NCBI GenBank assembly: GCA_024233975.1
Contig: JACKOX010000001.1
Coordinates: 186,001-250,000, forward strand
Length of the DNA stretch: 64,000 nt
Direction: 5' to 3'
Origin: Rhodanobacteraceae bacterium
GTDB taxonomy: Bacteria; Pseudomonadota; Gammaproteobacteria; Xanthomonadales; Xanthomonadaceae
Within the stretch, counting starts at the first letter, position 1. Each line of letters opens with the position of its first letter. Under the pieces are notes generated by a model. The model saw only the letters and a list, made by a program, of their open reading frames with translations. It searched no databases and was not told the origin of the DNA. This document shows, piece by piece, positions 1 through 9,318 of the stretch. Position numbers and translations under genes: made by a program.

Positions 1-1068
1 AAGCCATCCAGTCACGCCGGCAGCAGCATTGAACTGAAACAAGCGCTGTCTGCTTCAGACTTCGCGAAGATTGGCCTCGTCACAATCGGCAGTTCGCGGC
101 CAGAGTTCGGCATTGATCATGAGCAGCTCACACTCGATGCTGCAGAACATGGCATCAATTACGCCAACGCCAGCATGCCCGGCACGCACTGGATGACAGT
201 TGGCGTGCTCGGCCGCTGGCTACAGCGGCACCATCCTGAGATCCAGGGCGGCATCGTGGCGCTGTCCATCCAGGACTTCAGTTATGCCGGCAACGGCGAC
301 TACGAGCTCGGTATCGTCACTCCGCTGCGAACTTGGCACGACACGGCGGAAATCAAGCGTAGCGTGGCTTTCAACTGGCACGACGTCGATACTTGGGGCG
401 CCTATTCCTCGCTCTTCGCCTGGCGTGGAGATGTACAGGATCTGCTGCGTCACCCCAAGCAGCGCCGCAAGGCACTTCGCAGCGCAGCCAAACGCGATCC
501 GGTAGCAGTGCTGCAGGAAAACCCCACGCTTGACGGAGACATGTGCGCCATCGGCGTGAACGATCCCGCTGCCTGCGAAGCCGTCGCCAACAGCGCGGAC
601 CCGACCCTGCAGCGACTAGCCGGGCAGTGCCGGCAGCTCAACGCGAATGGCGGTCAACGCCAGGATTTGAACCGCTACCCGCGTGACGATCGCCTGCCCG
701 ACAGCATGCGCCGCGCGCGCGACCTGATCCGTGATCGCCTGCGTGGCCTGGCTTGGCCGCAGCCACCCGTGGTCGTGTTGATGCCGACTACCGGCATCTG
801 GAAAAACCATACCTTGCCCAAGGGGCAGCACGACTGGGCGCTGGAAATCCTCCGACCGCTGGTGGATGACGGCACGATCCGCGTAGTTGACGGCACCGAC
901 GCTCTGGATACTGAAGACGGTACGGACTGCCGCTACTTCGCCGACTTCTACCACCAGAACGCCGCCGGTCGCGAAGCGTTCGCGGAATGGCTGGAACCGC
1001 GCCTGTATCCATTGCTGTTCGGCGAGCTGACAGCCATCGACGCCTCGAACGACGCGGCTTCGCACTAG
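1..1068 (+). CDS. SGNH-like hydrolase / AlgJ-like protein, 5' partial
   Basis: The reading frame is open from the first base, so the gene starts upstream of the window; the internal ATG at 175 is not its start. The visible part is about 355 residues. Near the start it reads VTIGSSRPEFGID, which resembles the first block of SGNH/GDSL-type esterases. Near the end it reads DFYHQNAAG, which fits the Asp-x-x-His block that completes the SGNH triad. Family members include O-acyl transferases and esterases that act on surface polysaccharides (AlgJ/AlgX type). No partner gene is visible, so the substrate is unknown. The fold call rests on two short motifs. Confidence 0.6.
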   Translation, partial: KPSSHAGSSIELKQALSASDFAKIGLVTIGSSRPEFGIDHEQLTLDAAEHGINYANASMPGTHWMTVGVLGRWLQRHHPEIQGGIVALSIQDFSYAGNGDYELGIVTPLRTWHDTAEIKRSVAFNWHDVDTWGAYSSLFAWRGDVQDLLRHPKQRRKALRSAAKRDPVAVLQENPTLDGDMCAIGVNDPAACEAVANSADPTLQRLAGQCRQLNANGGQRQDLNRYPRDDRLPDSMRRARDLIRDRLRGLAWPQPPVVVLMPTTGIWKNHTLPKGQHDWALEILRPLVDDGTIRVVDGTDALDTEDGTDCRYFADFYHQNAAGREAFAEWLEPRLYPLLFGELTAIDASNDAASH

Positions 1069-1151
1069 CCAGTCATTCGGCATCGATTCTCGCGCGCGCC
1101 GACAAAATCGGCCGCATTAGCGATAATGCGCGCGATTCCCCGGAGGCGCGC

Positions 1152-2513
1152 ATGTCCGACCGCAACCGCCACGACAAGTCCGCACGGCAACTCAAGCTGC
1201 TCACCGAAGCGCTGGAGTCGGGCCGTCATGGGCCGGTTCGGCGGCTGGTCAACACGCTGTCGCCGGCCGAGATCGGCAACCTGCTGGAGTCGCTGCCGCC
1301 GGCCAAGCGCGAGATCGTCTGGGGCCTGGTCGATCCGGAAGACGACGGCGAGGTGCTGGTCCACGTCGGCGACGAGGTGCGCGAAAGCCTGCTCGCCGGC
1401 ATGGATCCCGAGGAAATCGTCGCCGCGGCCGAGTCGCTGGACATCGACGACCTCGCCGAACTGGTCGACGACCTGCCAGGTACCGTCATCGACGAAGTGC
1501 TCAAGTCGATGGATCGCGAGAACCGCGAACGACTTGAGCAGGCGCTGTCCTATCCGGAGGACACCGCCGGCCGACTGATGAACCCGGACGTGATCACGGT
1601 GCGCACCGACGTCACCGTGGACGTGGTTCTTCGCTATCTGCGGCTTCGCGGCGAACTGCCGGACAACACCGACCACCTGTTCGTGGTCAGCCGTCGCCAT
1701 CAATACCTTGGGCGTCTTTCGTTGGCGACGCTGGTGACCGCCGACCCGTCGACGCCGATCAACGAACTGATCGACGGCGAACAACCGGCCATCCACGTCA
1801 GTACCACATCGGCCGGCGTGGCGACGCAGTTCGAGAACTACGACTGGGTCAGTGCGCCGGTCGTCGATGACAACAACATACTCATGGGTCGCATCACCAT
1901 TGATGACGTGGTCGACATCATCCGCGAGCAGGCCGAGCACCAGGCGTTGGGTGCCGCCGGTCTTGATGAAGACGAGGATCTGTTCAGTCCGGTGCCGCGT
2001 GCCGCGCGTCGTCGCGCACTGTGGCTGGGCATCAACCTGCTGACCGCCTTCCTCGCCAGCTGGGTGATCGGCCGCTTTGAGGCGACGCTGGAGCAGATCG
2101 TCGCTCTGGCCGTGCTGATGCCCATCGTCGCCAGCATGGGCGGCATCGCCGGCACGCAGACGCTGACGCTGATGGTACGTGGCCTCGCGCTCGGGCAAGT
2201 CGGCTCCAGCAATGCCAGTGCGCTGCTGATGAAGGAGCTGCTGGTCGGCGTGCTCAATGGCCTGATGTGGGCAATCGTGGTCGGCCTCGCTTCCTGGGCC
2301 TGGTTCCAGGATCCCGGCATCGGCGTGGTCATTGCCGCGGCCATGGTGATCAACCTGATAGCTGCCGCGCTGGCTGGCGTGCTGATTCCGCTGATCCTGA
2401 AGCGCATGGCCATCGACCCGGCGCTGGCCGGCGGCGTGGTGCTGACCACGGTCACCGACGTCATCGGCTTCCTCGCCTTCCTTGGCCTCGCCACGCTTGT
2501 CCTCTTGCATTGA
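1152..2513 (+). CDS. mgtE: Magnesium transporter MgtE
   Basis: Product of 453 residues, the usual MgtE length. An N-terminal superhelical region of acidic repeats (SLDIDDLAELVDDL) is followed by a CBS pair starting near the YPEDTAGRLM segment (about residue 135), then five hydrophobic helices from about residue 285. The transmembrane part carries the MPIVASMGGIAGTQTL segment typical of the family. MgtE is an inner-membrane Mg2+ channel gated by Mg2+ binding to its cytosolic domains. I chose the ATG at 1152 because CGGAGG lies just before it and the N-terminus then matches the family; the frame is open upstream to 987 but overlaps the previous gene. YceH follows 24 bases downstream. Confidence 0.95.
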   Translation: MSDRNRHDKSARQLKLLTEALESGRHGPVRRLVNTLSPAEIGNLLESLPPAKREIVWGLVDPEDDGEVLVHVGDEVRESLLAGMDPEEIVAAAESLDIDDLAELVDDLPGTVIDEVLKSMDRENRERLEQALSYPEDTAGRLMNPDVITVRTDVTVDVVLRYLRLRGELPDNTDHLFVVSRRHQYLGRLSLATLVTADPSTPINELIDGEQPAIHVSTTSAGVATQFENYDWVSAPVVDDNNILMGRITIDDVVDIIREQAEHQALGAAGLDEDEDLFSPVPRAARRRALWLGINLLTAFLASWVIGRFEATLEQIVALAVLMPIVASMGGIAGTQTLTLMVRGLALGQVGSSNASALLMKELLVGVLNGLMWAIVVGLASWAWFQDPGIGVVIAAAMVINLIAAALAGVLIPLILKRMAIDPALAGGVVLTTVTDVIGFLAFLGLATLVLLH

Positions 2514-2537
2514 TTGCTGCACTGACCGGAGCCTCGC

Positions 2538-3215
2538 ATGACCGACGATCACAACGCTTCCGAACGCCATGACACCGACAACGGACTCGGCGAACTGCAG
2601 CTGACCACAACCGAGGCGCGCATCCTCGGCTGCCTGGTGGAGAAGGAATCGACCACGCCCGAACAGTATCCGCTGACCCAGAACGCCATCCTCACCGCCT
2701 GCAACCAGAAAACCAGCCGCGATCCGGTGATGAACCTGGAGGCCGGGCAGATCGGTCACGCGCTGCGCCAGCTGGAAACGCGCGGGCTGGTGAAAACCGT
2801 GTTTGGCTCACGCGCGGACCGCTTTGAGCACCGCGTCAGCGAGCGCTACAGCCTGACCCGCGACCAGCAAGCCGTGCTCACGCTGCTGATGCTCCGCGGC
2901 CCGCAAACCGCAGGCGAACTGCTCGGCCGCAGCGAACGCCTGCATCGCTTCGATGGCGCCGATGCGGTGCATCACGCGCTGGATCGACTGTCTCAGCGTG
3001 AACCGTCATTGGTTATTCGTATTCCTCGCGGCCCCGGCCAGCGCGAAGACCGCTACGCGCACTGCCTTTGCGGCGAGCCGGATATCAGCGCACTACCGGT
3101 CGCCAGCAGCGAATCGCCATCGTCACGTGGCGCCGCCGCGCGCATCGATGAGCTGGAGCTGCGTGTCGCGGAACTGGAAAGCATCGTCGCGCGGCTGACT
3201 TCGACTGACGACTGA
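2538..3215 (+). CDS. YceH family protein (DUF480)
   Basis: Protein of 225 residues matching the YceH/DUF480 family. The N-terminal winged-helix signature is TTTEARILGCLVEKESTTPEQYPLTQN in outline (about residues 22-48). Further family segments are NQKTSRDPVM and the second helical domain (QQAVLTLLMLRGPQTAGEL). The last 25 residues form a predicted coiled coil (IDELELRVAELESIVARL). The biochemical role is not established, though tandem winged helices suggest nucleic acid binding. GGAG precedes the ATG. It lies close behind mgtE and 11 bases before the next gene, so the three are probably cotranscribed. Confidence 0.92.
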   Translation: MTDDHNASERHDTDNGLGELQLTTTEARILGCLVEKESTTPEQYPLTQNAILTACNQKTSRDPVMNLEAGQIGHALRQLETRGLVKTVFGSRADRFEHRVSERYSLTRDQQAVLTLLMLRGPQTAGELLGRSERLHRFDGADAVHHALDRLSQREPSLVIRIPRGPGQREDRYAHCLCGEPDISALPVASSESPSSRGAAARIDELELRVAELESIVARLTSTDD

Positions 3216-3226
3216 AGGGCTGGACG

Positions 3227-3937
3227 ATGCGCCCTGTGGTCGTCGTCCTTCCGGGCATGGATGGTGCGGCCAGGCTGCTGGGCTGCTTTGCCGAGGCGAT
3301 GCAACCGTTCGCCGACGTACAGCTGATCGACTTGCCCGATGATCGCGCGCTGGGTTACGACGAGCTGACCGACGCCATGCAAGGGCAATTGCCAGAAGGT
3401 CGGCCATTCTTCCTGCTTGGCTATTCGTTTTCCGGCCCCATCGCGATTCGCCTGGCAGCCGAACAGCCGAACGGCCTCGTCGGCCTGATTCTTTGTTGCA
3501 CGTTTGCATGCACACCACGGCCACTGCTGACACAGTTCGCGACGTGGATTCCGCTTTCACTGGTCCCAAGCCGACTACAAGCGACGCTGCTGTTCGGCTT
3601 GCATGGCGACTCAACCATTCGAGGAGCCTTCAAGCAGGTCATGACTCAGCTGAACACAAAAGTCCTGGGGCATCGTATCGCGGCGGTATCAACTGTGGAT
3701 GAATTGGCCAAACTCGGCTGCATTCAGGCTCCGACGCTCTATCTGCGGGCAAAAGGTGATCAGCTGGTCCCTGTATCGGCGGGAAGGCTGATTTTCGAAA
3801 AGTCCTCAAACTGCACGCTGAAAGCGATCCCTGGGCCGCATGCGCTCCTGCATATTCGACCCGACGAGGCTGCAAGAGAAATCGTCCTGTTCATCAAACA
3901 GCGAATGGACGGATTGTCAGCTTCTCAACCAGTTTGA
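3227..3937 (+). CDS. Alpha/beta hydrolase
   Basis: Protein of 236 residues with an alpha/beta hydrolase layout. PGMDG near residue 10 is an oxyanion-hole type turn. GYSFSG (about residues 65-70) is the nucleophile elbow with the catalytic Ser. A candidate Asp lies in RAKGDQLVP and a candidate His in PGPHALLH. There is no signal peptide, so it is probably cytosolic. The substrate cannot be read from the sequence. Its 3' end overlaps the convergent glutaredoxin-like gene by 21 bases. The second half of the gene looks lower in GC than its neighbours. Confidence 0.8.
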   Translation: MRPVVVVLPGMDGAARLLGCFAEAMQPFADVQLIDLPDDRALGYDELTDAMQGQLPEGRPFFLLGYSFSGPIAIRLAAEQPNGLVGLILCCTFACTPRPLLTQFATWIPLSLVPSRLQATLLFGLHGDSTIRGAFKQVMTQLNTKVLGHRIAAVSTVDELAKLGCIQAPTLYLRAKGDQLVPVSAGRLIFEKSSNCTLKAIPGPHALLHIRPDEAAREIVLFIKQRMDGLSASQPV

Positions 3938-4156
3938 AAGCAGCTCCGCATCAAACGGCCACGCCAGCTCACGTCCAGTTTCCTCGTCACGCAACACTGG
4001 CACGCGGATGCCATAGCGCGCTTCCATCTCGTCATCGCCATCGATCCACACGCTCTCGAAATCGGGCGTGCCGGCTTCGGCGAGCACGGCAAGCGCTTCG
4101 TCGCAGAGCTGGCATTCGTCGCGTTGGAATAAGGTCAGGCGCATACGGCTCGGCAT
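3917..4156 (-). CDS. Glutaredoxin-like protein (DUF836)
   Basis: Small protein of 79 residues with the thioredoxin-fold pattern of the DUF836 glutaredoxin-like family. A first strand LTLFQRDECQLCDEA carries a C-x-x-C redox motif, and VPVLRDEETG contains the cis-Pro. The C-terminal helix LLSNWL is typical. It probably works as a small thiol-disulfide protein in the cytosol. An alternative start at 4144 (MRLTLF) would remove four residues; neither start has a clear ribosome binding site. It is transcribed away from sdaA. Confidence 0.85.
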   Translation of the reverse strand: MPSRMRLTLFQRDECQLCDEALAVLAEAGTPDFESVWIDGDDEMEARYGIRVPVLRDEETGRELAWPFDAELLSNWLRS

Positions 4157-4209
4157 GGTGTGGGAGGAGGCATAGAATACGGGGATTCGCTACCTGACCC
4201 GGAGCCTCC

Positions 4210-5592
4210 GTGGCCGTCAGCTTTTTCGACATCTTCAAGATCGGCGTTGGCCCGTCGTCCTCGCATACGGTGGGGCCAATGCGCGCTGCAGCGCGCTTTG
4301 TGGAGCGCTGGTTGGACGAGGAAGGCCGCCTGAATCAGGTCGCCCGCGTGCGCGCCGAGCTGTTCGGCTCGCTGGCGCTGACCGGCCGCGGTCACGGCAC
4401 CGACAAGGCGGTACTGCTCGGGCTTTCCGGCGAATGGCCGGATCGGGTTGACCCCGACGCCATCGACGGCATCCTTGCCCGCATCCGCGACAGTGGTCGC
4501 ATCGAGCTGATCGGCAAGCACACCATCGACTTCGACGAGAAGCGCGACCTCATCTGGAACAAGCGCCAAAAGCTGCCCTACCACAGCAACGGCATGCGCT
4601 TTTTCGCCTTTGATGCCGACAGCAACGAGCTGGCGCAGCGCGAGTACTACTCGGTAGGGGGCGGTTTCGTGGTGAATCCGGACGAAGCGGCGTCGGATCG
4701 TATCGTCGCCGACACCACGAAACTGGCACATCCGTTCAACAGTGGTGACGGGCTGATTGCGCGCTGCAAGGAACGCGGGATCACGATCGCGCAGCTGATG
4801 CGCGAGAACGAACGGGCATGGCGCAGCGACAACGAAATCAACAACGGCCTCGACGCCATTTGGGAGGCGATGCAGGGCTGCGTCGAGCGCGGCATCCGCG
4901 CCGAAGGCACGCTGCCGGGCGGCCTGCATGTGGCACGCCGCGCGCCGGCGATGGCGCGTGAGCTGAACGAACGCCCCGAGTCCGCGATGCGCGACCCGCT
5001 GACCGTGCTCGACTGGGTCAATCTCTACGCGCTGGCGGTCAACGAGGAGAACGCCGCTGGCGGGCGCGTGGTCACTGCGCCCACCAATGGTGCGGCCGGC
5101 ATCATCCCTGCGGTGCTGCGCTACTACGACCGTTTCTGTCCCGGCAGCAGCAAGCTGGGCGCGCAGGATTTCCTGCTCACTGCCGCCGCCATCGGCATCC
5201 TGTACAAGGAGAACGCGTCAATCTCCGGCGCCGAGGTCGGTTGCCAGGGCGAGGTCGGCGTGGCCTGTTCGATGGCGGCGGGCGGGCTGACCGCCGCGCT
5301 GGGCGGCAGCCTTGGGCAGATTGAGAACGCCGCCGAGATCGGCATGGAGCACAACCTCGGTCTCACCTGCGACCCGATTGCCGGCCTGGTTCAGATTCCC
5401 TGCATCGAACGCAACGCGATGGGCGCGGTGAAGGCGATCAACGCCTCGCGCATGGCGCTGCGCGGCGACGGGAAGCACCGCGTCAGCCTCGACAAGGTGA
5501 TCAAGACCATGCGCGACACCGGCCGCGACATGCGCGACAAGTACAAGGAAACCTCGCGCGGCGGCCTCGCCGTCAATGTCATCGAATGCTGA
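4210..5592 (+). CDS. sdaA: L-serine ammonia-lyase, single-chain iron-sulfur type
   Basis: Protein of 460 residues that deaminates L-serine to pyruvate and ammonia. The N-terminus has the family signature FDIFKIGVGPSSSHTVGPM. Later segments are APTNGAAGIIPAVL and the cysteine-bearing GAEVGCQGEVGVACSMAAGG and LTCDPIAGLVQIPC. Three of these cysteines are expected to ligate the catalytic 4Fe-4S cluster. Length matches single-chain SdaA/SdaB. The start is GTG at 4210 with CGGAGCC just upstream; this places the conserved signature at the N-terminus. Confidence 0.95.
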   Translation: MAVSFFDIFKIGVGPSSSHTVGPMRAAARFVERWLDEEGRLNQVARVRAELFGSLALTGRGHGTDKAVLLGLSGEWPDRVDPDAIDGILARIRDSGRIELIGKHTIDFDEKRDLIWNKRQKLPYHSNGMRFFAFDADSNELAQREYYSVGGGFVVNPDEAASDRIVADTTKLAHPFNSGDGLIARCKERGITIAQLMRENERAWRSDNEINNGLDAIWEAMQGCVERGIRAEGTLPGGLHVARRAPAMARELNERPESAMRDPLTVLDWVNLYALAVNEENAAGGRVVTAPTNGAAGIIPAVLRYYDRFCPGSSKLGAQDFLLTAAAIGILYKENASISGAEVGCQGEVGVACSMAAGGLTAALGGSLGQIENAAEIGMEHNLGLTCDPIAGLVQIPCIERNAMGAVKAINASRMALRGDGKHRVSLDKVIKTMRDTGRDMRDKYKETSRGGLAVNVIEC

Positions 5593-5671
5593 TCGAGATG
5601 TAGGTAGCGGTCGTTTCCTTCACGCGCATCGACGCATCCGGTAGGCTGCCCCGCAAAGGGAGGAGCCTCTA

Positions 5672-6988
5672 GTGATGACCCAAGCGAACAAGCCCGGCGG
5701 GATGAGCCTGACCGTCAAGATACTGATCGGCATGGCCCTAGGCCTGATCGTCGGCACGCTGATCAACAGCTTCCTCCCCGCCGACAGCACGGCCTGGACC
5801 CTTATCGTCACCGGCCTGTTTGAAATCGTCGGCAAGATCTTCGTGGCCTCGCTCAAGATGCTGGTGGTGCCGCTGGTGTTCGTGTCGCTGGTCTGCGGTA
5901 CCAGCGCGCTGGACAACCCGGCGCGACTCGGACGCGTCGGCGGCAAGTCTCTGCTGATGTACCTCGGCACCACGGCGCTGGCCGTCACCACCGCCCTGCT
6001 GGTTGCATTGCTGTTCAATCCCGGCGTCGGCGCCGACCTCAGCGAAGCGAACAAGCACGTCGACGCGGCCAAGCCGCTGTCGGAAATCATCATCGGCATG
6101 GTGCCGGAAAACCCGGTGGCCGCGATGGCCGAAGGCAACATGCTGCAGATCATCGTGTTCTCGATCCTGTTTGGCCTGTCGATCAGCCTCGCCGGCCGCA
6201 AGGGCAAGCCGGTTCAGGCATTTTTTGAATCGGTCAACGAAGTGGTGATGCGCCTCGTCGGCATCCTGATGGCGCTGGCGCCGTATGGCGTCTTCGCGCT
6301 GATTGCGACCACTGCCGCCATTTTCGGTCTCGAAAAATTCAAGGGACTGCTGCTGTATTTCTTCATCGTGCTCGGCGTGCTGCTGCTGCACGCACTGGTC
6401 ACCTATCCGATCCTGCTGACCACGCTGGCACGGGTGAATCCGCTGATCTTCCTGCGCAAGATGCGCCCGGCCATGCTGTTTGCCTTCAGCACGGCCAGCT
6501 CCAATGCCACGCTGCCGGTGACCCTGCACAGCGTCGAGAAGCGCCTGGGCGCCAGCAATTCGGTGTCCAGCTTCACCATCCCGCTGGGCGCAACCATCAA
6601 CATGGACGGCACGGCAATCATGCAGGGCGTGGCCACGGTGTTCATCGCCAACGCCTACAACCATGAGCTGACCGCCATCCAGCTGATGACCGTCGTGCTG
6701 ATGGCCACGCTGGCGTCGATCGGCACGGCGGGCGTGCCCGGCGTCGGCCTGGTGATGCTGGCCGGCGTGCTGACCCAGGTCGGCCTGCCGGTGGAGGCCA
6801 TCGGCCTGGTGCTGGGCGTGGATCGTCTGCTCGATATGACGCGCACCGCGGTCAACATCACCGGTGACGCAATGGTCACCTGCGTGGTGGCAAAGAGCGA
6901 AGGCGAACTCGACCTCGAAACCTTCAACAATCCAGAAGCCGGCCTCGACGAGATACCGGACGAACTCGCGGACTTCCAGCACGGCTAG
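5672..6988 (+). CDS. Dicarboxylate/amino acid:cation symporter (DAACS, SLC1 fold)
   Basis: Protein of about 438 residues with many hydrophobic helices and the hallmarks of the GltP/DctA family. The segment SSNATLPVTL corresponds to hairpin HP1. PLGATINMDGTAIMQG is the Asn-Met-Asp-Gly-Thr motif of TM7. VPGVGLVML corresponds to HP2, and DRLLDMTRTAVNITGD is the TM8 substrate-binding segment. It imports C4-dicarboxylates or acidic/neutral amino acids with Na+ or H+. Two starts are possible, GTG 5672 or ATG 5675, both behind AAAGGGAGGAG. It follows sdaA by 79 bases, so serine-related substrates are possible but unproven. Confidence 0.93.
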   Translation: MMTQANKPGGMSLTVKILIGMALGLIVGTLINSFLPADSTAWTLIVTGLFEIVGKIFVASLKMLVVPLVFVSLVCGTSALDNPARLGRVGGKSLLMYLGTTALAVTTALLVALLFNPGVGADLSEANKHVDAAKPLSEIIIGMVPENPVAAMAEGNMLQIIVFSILFGLSISLAGRKGKPVQAFFESVNEVVMRLVGILMALAPYGVFALIATTAAIFGLEKFKGLLLYFFIVLGVLLLHALVTYPILLTTLARVNPLIFLRKMRPAMLFAFSTASSNATLPVTLHSVEKRLGASNSVSSFTIPLGATINMDGTAIMQGVATVFIANAYNHELTAIQLMTVVLMATLASIGTAGVPGVGLVMLAGVLTQVGLPVEAIGLVLGVDRLLDMTRTAVNITGDAMVTCVVAKSEGELDLETFNNPEAGLDEIPDELADFQHG

Positions 6989-7176
6989 CTGCGGGATTCC
7001 GTCCGATTCTGGCGAATCCGTGATGCCCATCGCGGTGTCACGCGACTGTCATATTTCAATCACGAGCACTTCATCTGCCCCGCCCAACCTGCCGTGACTT
7101 GGTTGTCGAAGTCGCGATGACAGGCCATGCCCATGCCGCGCGCCAAGCCGGCAAACCTCACGCCTACGGACTACCC

Positions 7177-8280
7177 ATGCCACGTCGCCGCTTCACGCTT
7201 CCCGTCTTCGCTCTCGCCCTACTGCTCTCCGCCGCCACGGCGAACGCAGCCTATCGCGACCTGTCACCCAGCGCGGAAGTGGCGAAGCAGATCCGTTCGC
7301 CGGCGACGCTGAACCCGGTCTGGACACGGAACATCACGGCTTCGGATGCGTCATCGGCCATTGCCGCCTGGAGCGACGCCACCGGCAGCCTTCGCGTCTA
7401 CGTGGCCGATACCGACAACGGTCGGGTGCTGGCCTTTGACGGCGCCAGTGGCGAGCCCGTGCCACTCGATACGGGCAGCGGACTGTCGACGCCGACCGCC
7501 CTGTTCGCCATCGATGATCTGCTGTTCGTGGTCGAGCGGGACAGCCGCCGCGTGCAGGCCTTCGCGCTACCAGCACTGCAGCCACTGGGCACGGTGGGCG
7601 AAGGCGGGCTGATCCAGCCCACCAGCCTGTTCGCCCGCCAGGCCGATGTCGACAGCTACCTGCTGTATGTCGGTGACGACTATGACAACGACGGCAACGT
7701 GCCGCCGGATCGTGATCTGAATCGCCGCGTGAAGAGCTACCTCGTCACGCTGCATCGCGACGCCAATGCGGCGCCGGAAAGCGTCTCCGCGGAACGCGTT
7801 GGCCAGATCGGCGAGACCAGTGGCGATGGCGTGGTCCGCCGCATGGGCGCGCTCGGTGGCGATGCCTTCTACGACCACCTGCTGATCGGCGAACGTGATC
7901 GCGGGCACGACAGCGGCTATCGCGTCTACGGCTTCGCCGGGAAGTACCGCAACGCCAGTCTCGGCCAGGAACTGTTCCGAAGGGGTCCGGCCGATATCGC
8001 CCTGCGCGCCTGTGACAGCGGCGGCGGCCACTGGCTAGCCAGCGACTCCGGCGGTGACGAGGACGCGAACTCCCCGTTACTGGTGATGGATCGCGCGAGC
8101 CTGCGTCCCATTGGCGCCTTCACGCTCGGCAGCGGCACGGTGGACAGCCTCTGGTTCCAGAACGGCAAGTCGCCAGCTTTCCCCAGTGGACTGCTGTTCG
8201 CCCGACAGGGCAACCGCCTCGTCGCCATCGACTGGCGCGACATCGCCCGAGAACTGCGTCTCGATCCGGCCTGCCGATAG
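7177..8280 (+). CDS. Secreted beta-propeller-like protein (NHL/phytase-like)
   Basis: Protein of 367 residues from the ATG at 7177. I preferred this start because it gives a clear signal peptide (MPRRRFTLPVFALALLLSA ending near NAA) and the upstream extension starts with TTG. Repeated blade-like segments are seen: VYVADTDNGRVLAFDG, LLFVVERDSRRVQAFAL and YLLYVGDDYDNDGN. The pattern resembles NHL repeats and secreted phytase-like six-bladed propellers, rich in Asp/Gly loops that could bind Ca2+. An enzymatic role is not shown. It is followed 46 bases later by the M23 peptidase. Confidence 0.6.
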   Translation: MPRRRFTLPVFALALLLSAATANAAYRDLSPSAEVAKQIRSPATLNPVWTRNITASDASSAIAAWSDATGSLRVYVADTDNGRVLAFDGASGEPVPLDTGSGLSTPTALFAIDDLLFVVERDSRRVQAFALPALQPLGTVGEGGLIQPTSLFARQADVDSYLLYVGDDYDNDGNVPPDRDLNRRVKSYLVTLHRDANAAPESVSAERVGQIGETSGDGVVRRMGALGGDAFYDHLLIGERDRGHDSGYRVYGFAGKYRNASLGQELFRRGPADIALRACDSGGGHWLASDSGGDEDANSPLLVMDRASLRPIGAFTLGSGTVDSLWFQNGKSPAFPSGLLFARQGNRLVAIDWRDIARELRLDPACR

Positions 8281-8326
8281 CACCAGCCGGCTTGCGCCGG
8301 CCGCGGCACGCCCCAAGAATAAGCGG

Positions 8327-9247
8327 ATGCGAATCCGGACTTTCCAGATCGCGCTGGTGTTTGCGCTGACAACCACCAGCAGCGCCCCCCTACAGGCCGG
8401 CAAGGTCTACAAGCACGTTGACGAGAACGGCGTCACCCACTATTCGGACCGTCCGCCTGCCGGCAAAGCGCCTGAACTGGTGGAGACGCTGCACTACCGC
8501 GCCGAAAGCCAGCAGTTCGTCACCCTGCGTCTGGATGGCAGCGGCGAGTCGCGCCGCGCGCTGGCCTTCAATCGGCTGCATGGTCCGGTCGAGGTGGAGC
8601 TGGTGTTCAGCAGCGCCCGCAACATCATCGCAGACCCGGCCCTGCCCCTGACCCAGGTCATTCCCGGCCAGCGCGAAACCGAGCTGGCGCAGTTCCACGT
8701 CGGCGGCGGCAGCAATGGCGGCGACTTCGAACTGGGCATGACCGGCGTTCCCGGCGACCCGCAAGCCCAGCCACAGGACGTTGCCTACGCGCTGCCGGTA
8801 TCGCCCGGCAGCGGCTGGCGCATCGACCAGGGCTTCGACGGCGCCTTCAGCCACCACGACGAGCAGGCGCGTTACGCCATCGACATCAATGTCGACGAAG
8901 GCGAGCCGGTGCTGGCCGCGCGCGGCGGCCTGGTGATGCAGGTCGAGGACGATTTCGAGGGCGCCGGCCTGGACATGGAGAAGTACGCCACCCGCGCCAA
9001 CTACGTGCGCATCCTGCACGATGACGGCAGCATGGCGGTCTATGCGCACCTGCAGACCGATTCCATGCTGGTCCGCGCCGGCCAGCGTGTCTCGGTCGGA
9101 CAGGCCATCGCACATGCCGGCAACACCGGCTATTCAACCGGCCCGCACCTGCATTTCGCGATCCAGGTGAATGCCGGCATGGCGCTGAAGTCCATTCCGT
9201 TCCGGATGAGCGACCCGGCTGGCGGCGAGCTGAAGCTGTCCCGCTAA
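8327..9247 (+). CDS. M23 family metallopeptidase with N-terminal DUF4124
   Basis: Protein of 306 residues. A signal peptide is followed by a DUF4124-like segment (GKVYKHVDENGVTHYSDRPP in outline). The C-terminal half is a LytM/M23 peptidase with the zinc-ligand motifs HHDEQARYAIDI (H-x-n-D) and GPHLHFAIQV (H-x-H). GNTGYSTG is also typical. Such enzymes cut or bind peptidoglycan cross-links in the periplasm. The ATG at 8327 was chosen because it gives a signal peptide; the longer open frame overlaps the previous gene by 170 bases. Confidence 0.9.
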   Translation: MRIRTFQIALVFALTTTSSAPLQAGKVYKHVDENGVTHYSDRPPAGKAPELVETLHYRAESQQFVTLRLDGSGESRRALAFNRLHGPVEVELVFSSARNIIADPALPLTQVIPGQRETELAQFHVGGGSNGGDFELGMTGVPGDPQAQPQDVAYALPVSPGSGWRIDQGFDGAFSHHDEQARYAIDINVDEGEPVLAARGGLVMQVEDDFEGAGLDMEKYATRANYVRILHDDGSMAVYAHLQTDSMLVRAGQRVSVGQAIAHAGNTGYSTGPHLHFAIQVNAGMALKSIPFRMSDPAGGELKLSR

Positions 9248-9264
9248 GCGACTCGCCCCGCCGC

Positions 9265-9273
9265 TGCTATAAT
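9265..9273 (+). promoter_or_regulatory. Extended -10 promoter for prfC
   Basis: TGCTATAAT is a perfect extended -10 element (TG-n-TATAAT) 45 bases before the prfC start. The -35 position holds no good match, as is usual for extended -10 promoters. Confidence 0.65.
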
Positions 9274-9318
9274 TCGCGCCCTTTTTACCGATCCTGCCGG
9301 CCTTCGCCGGCCGTTCGC

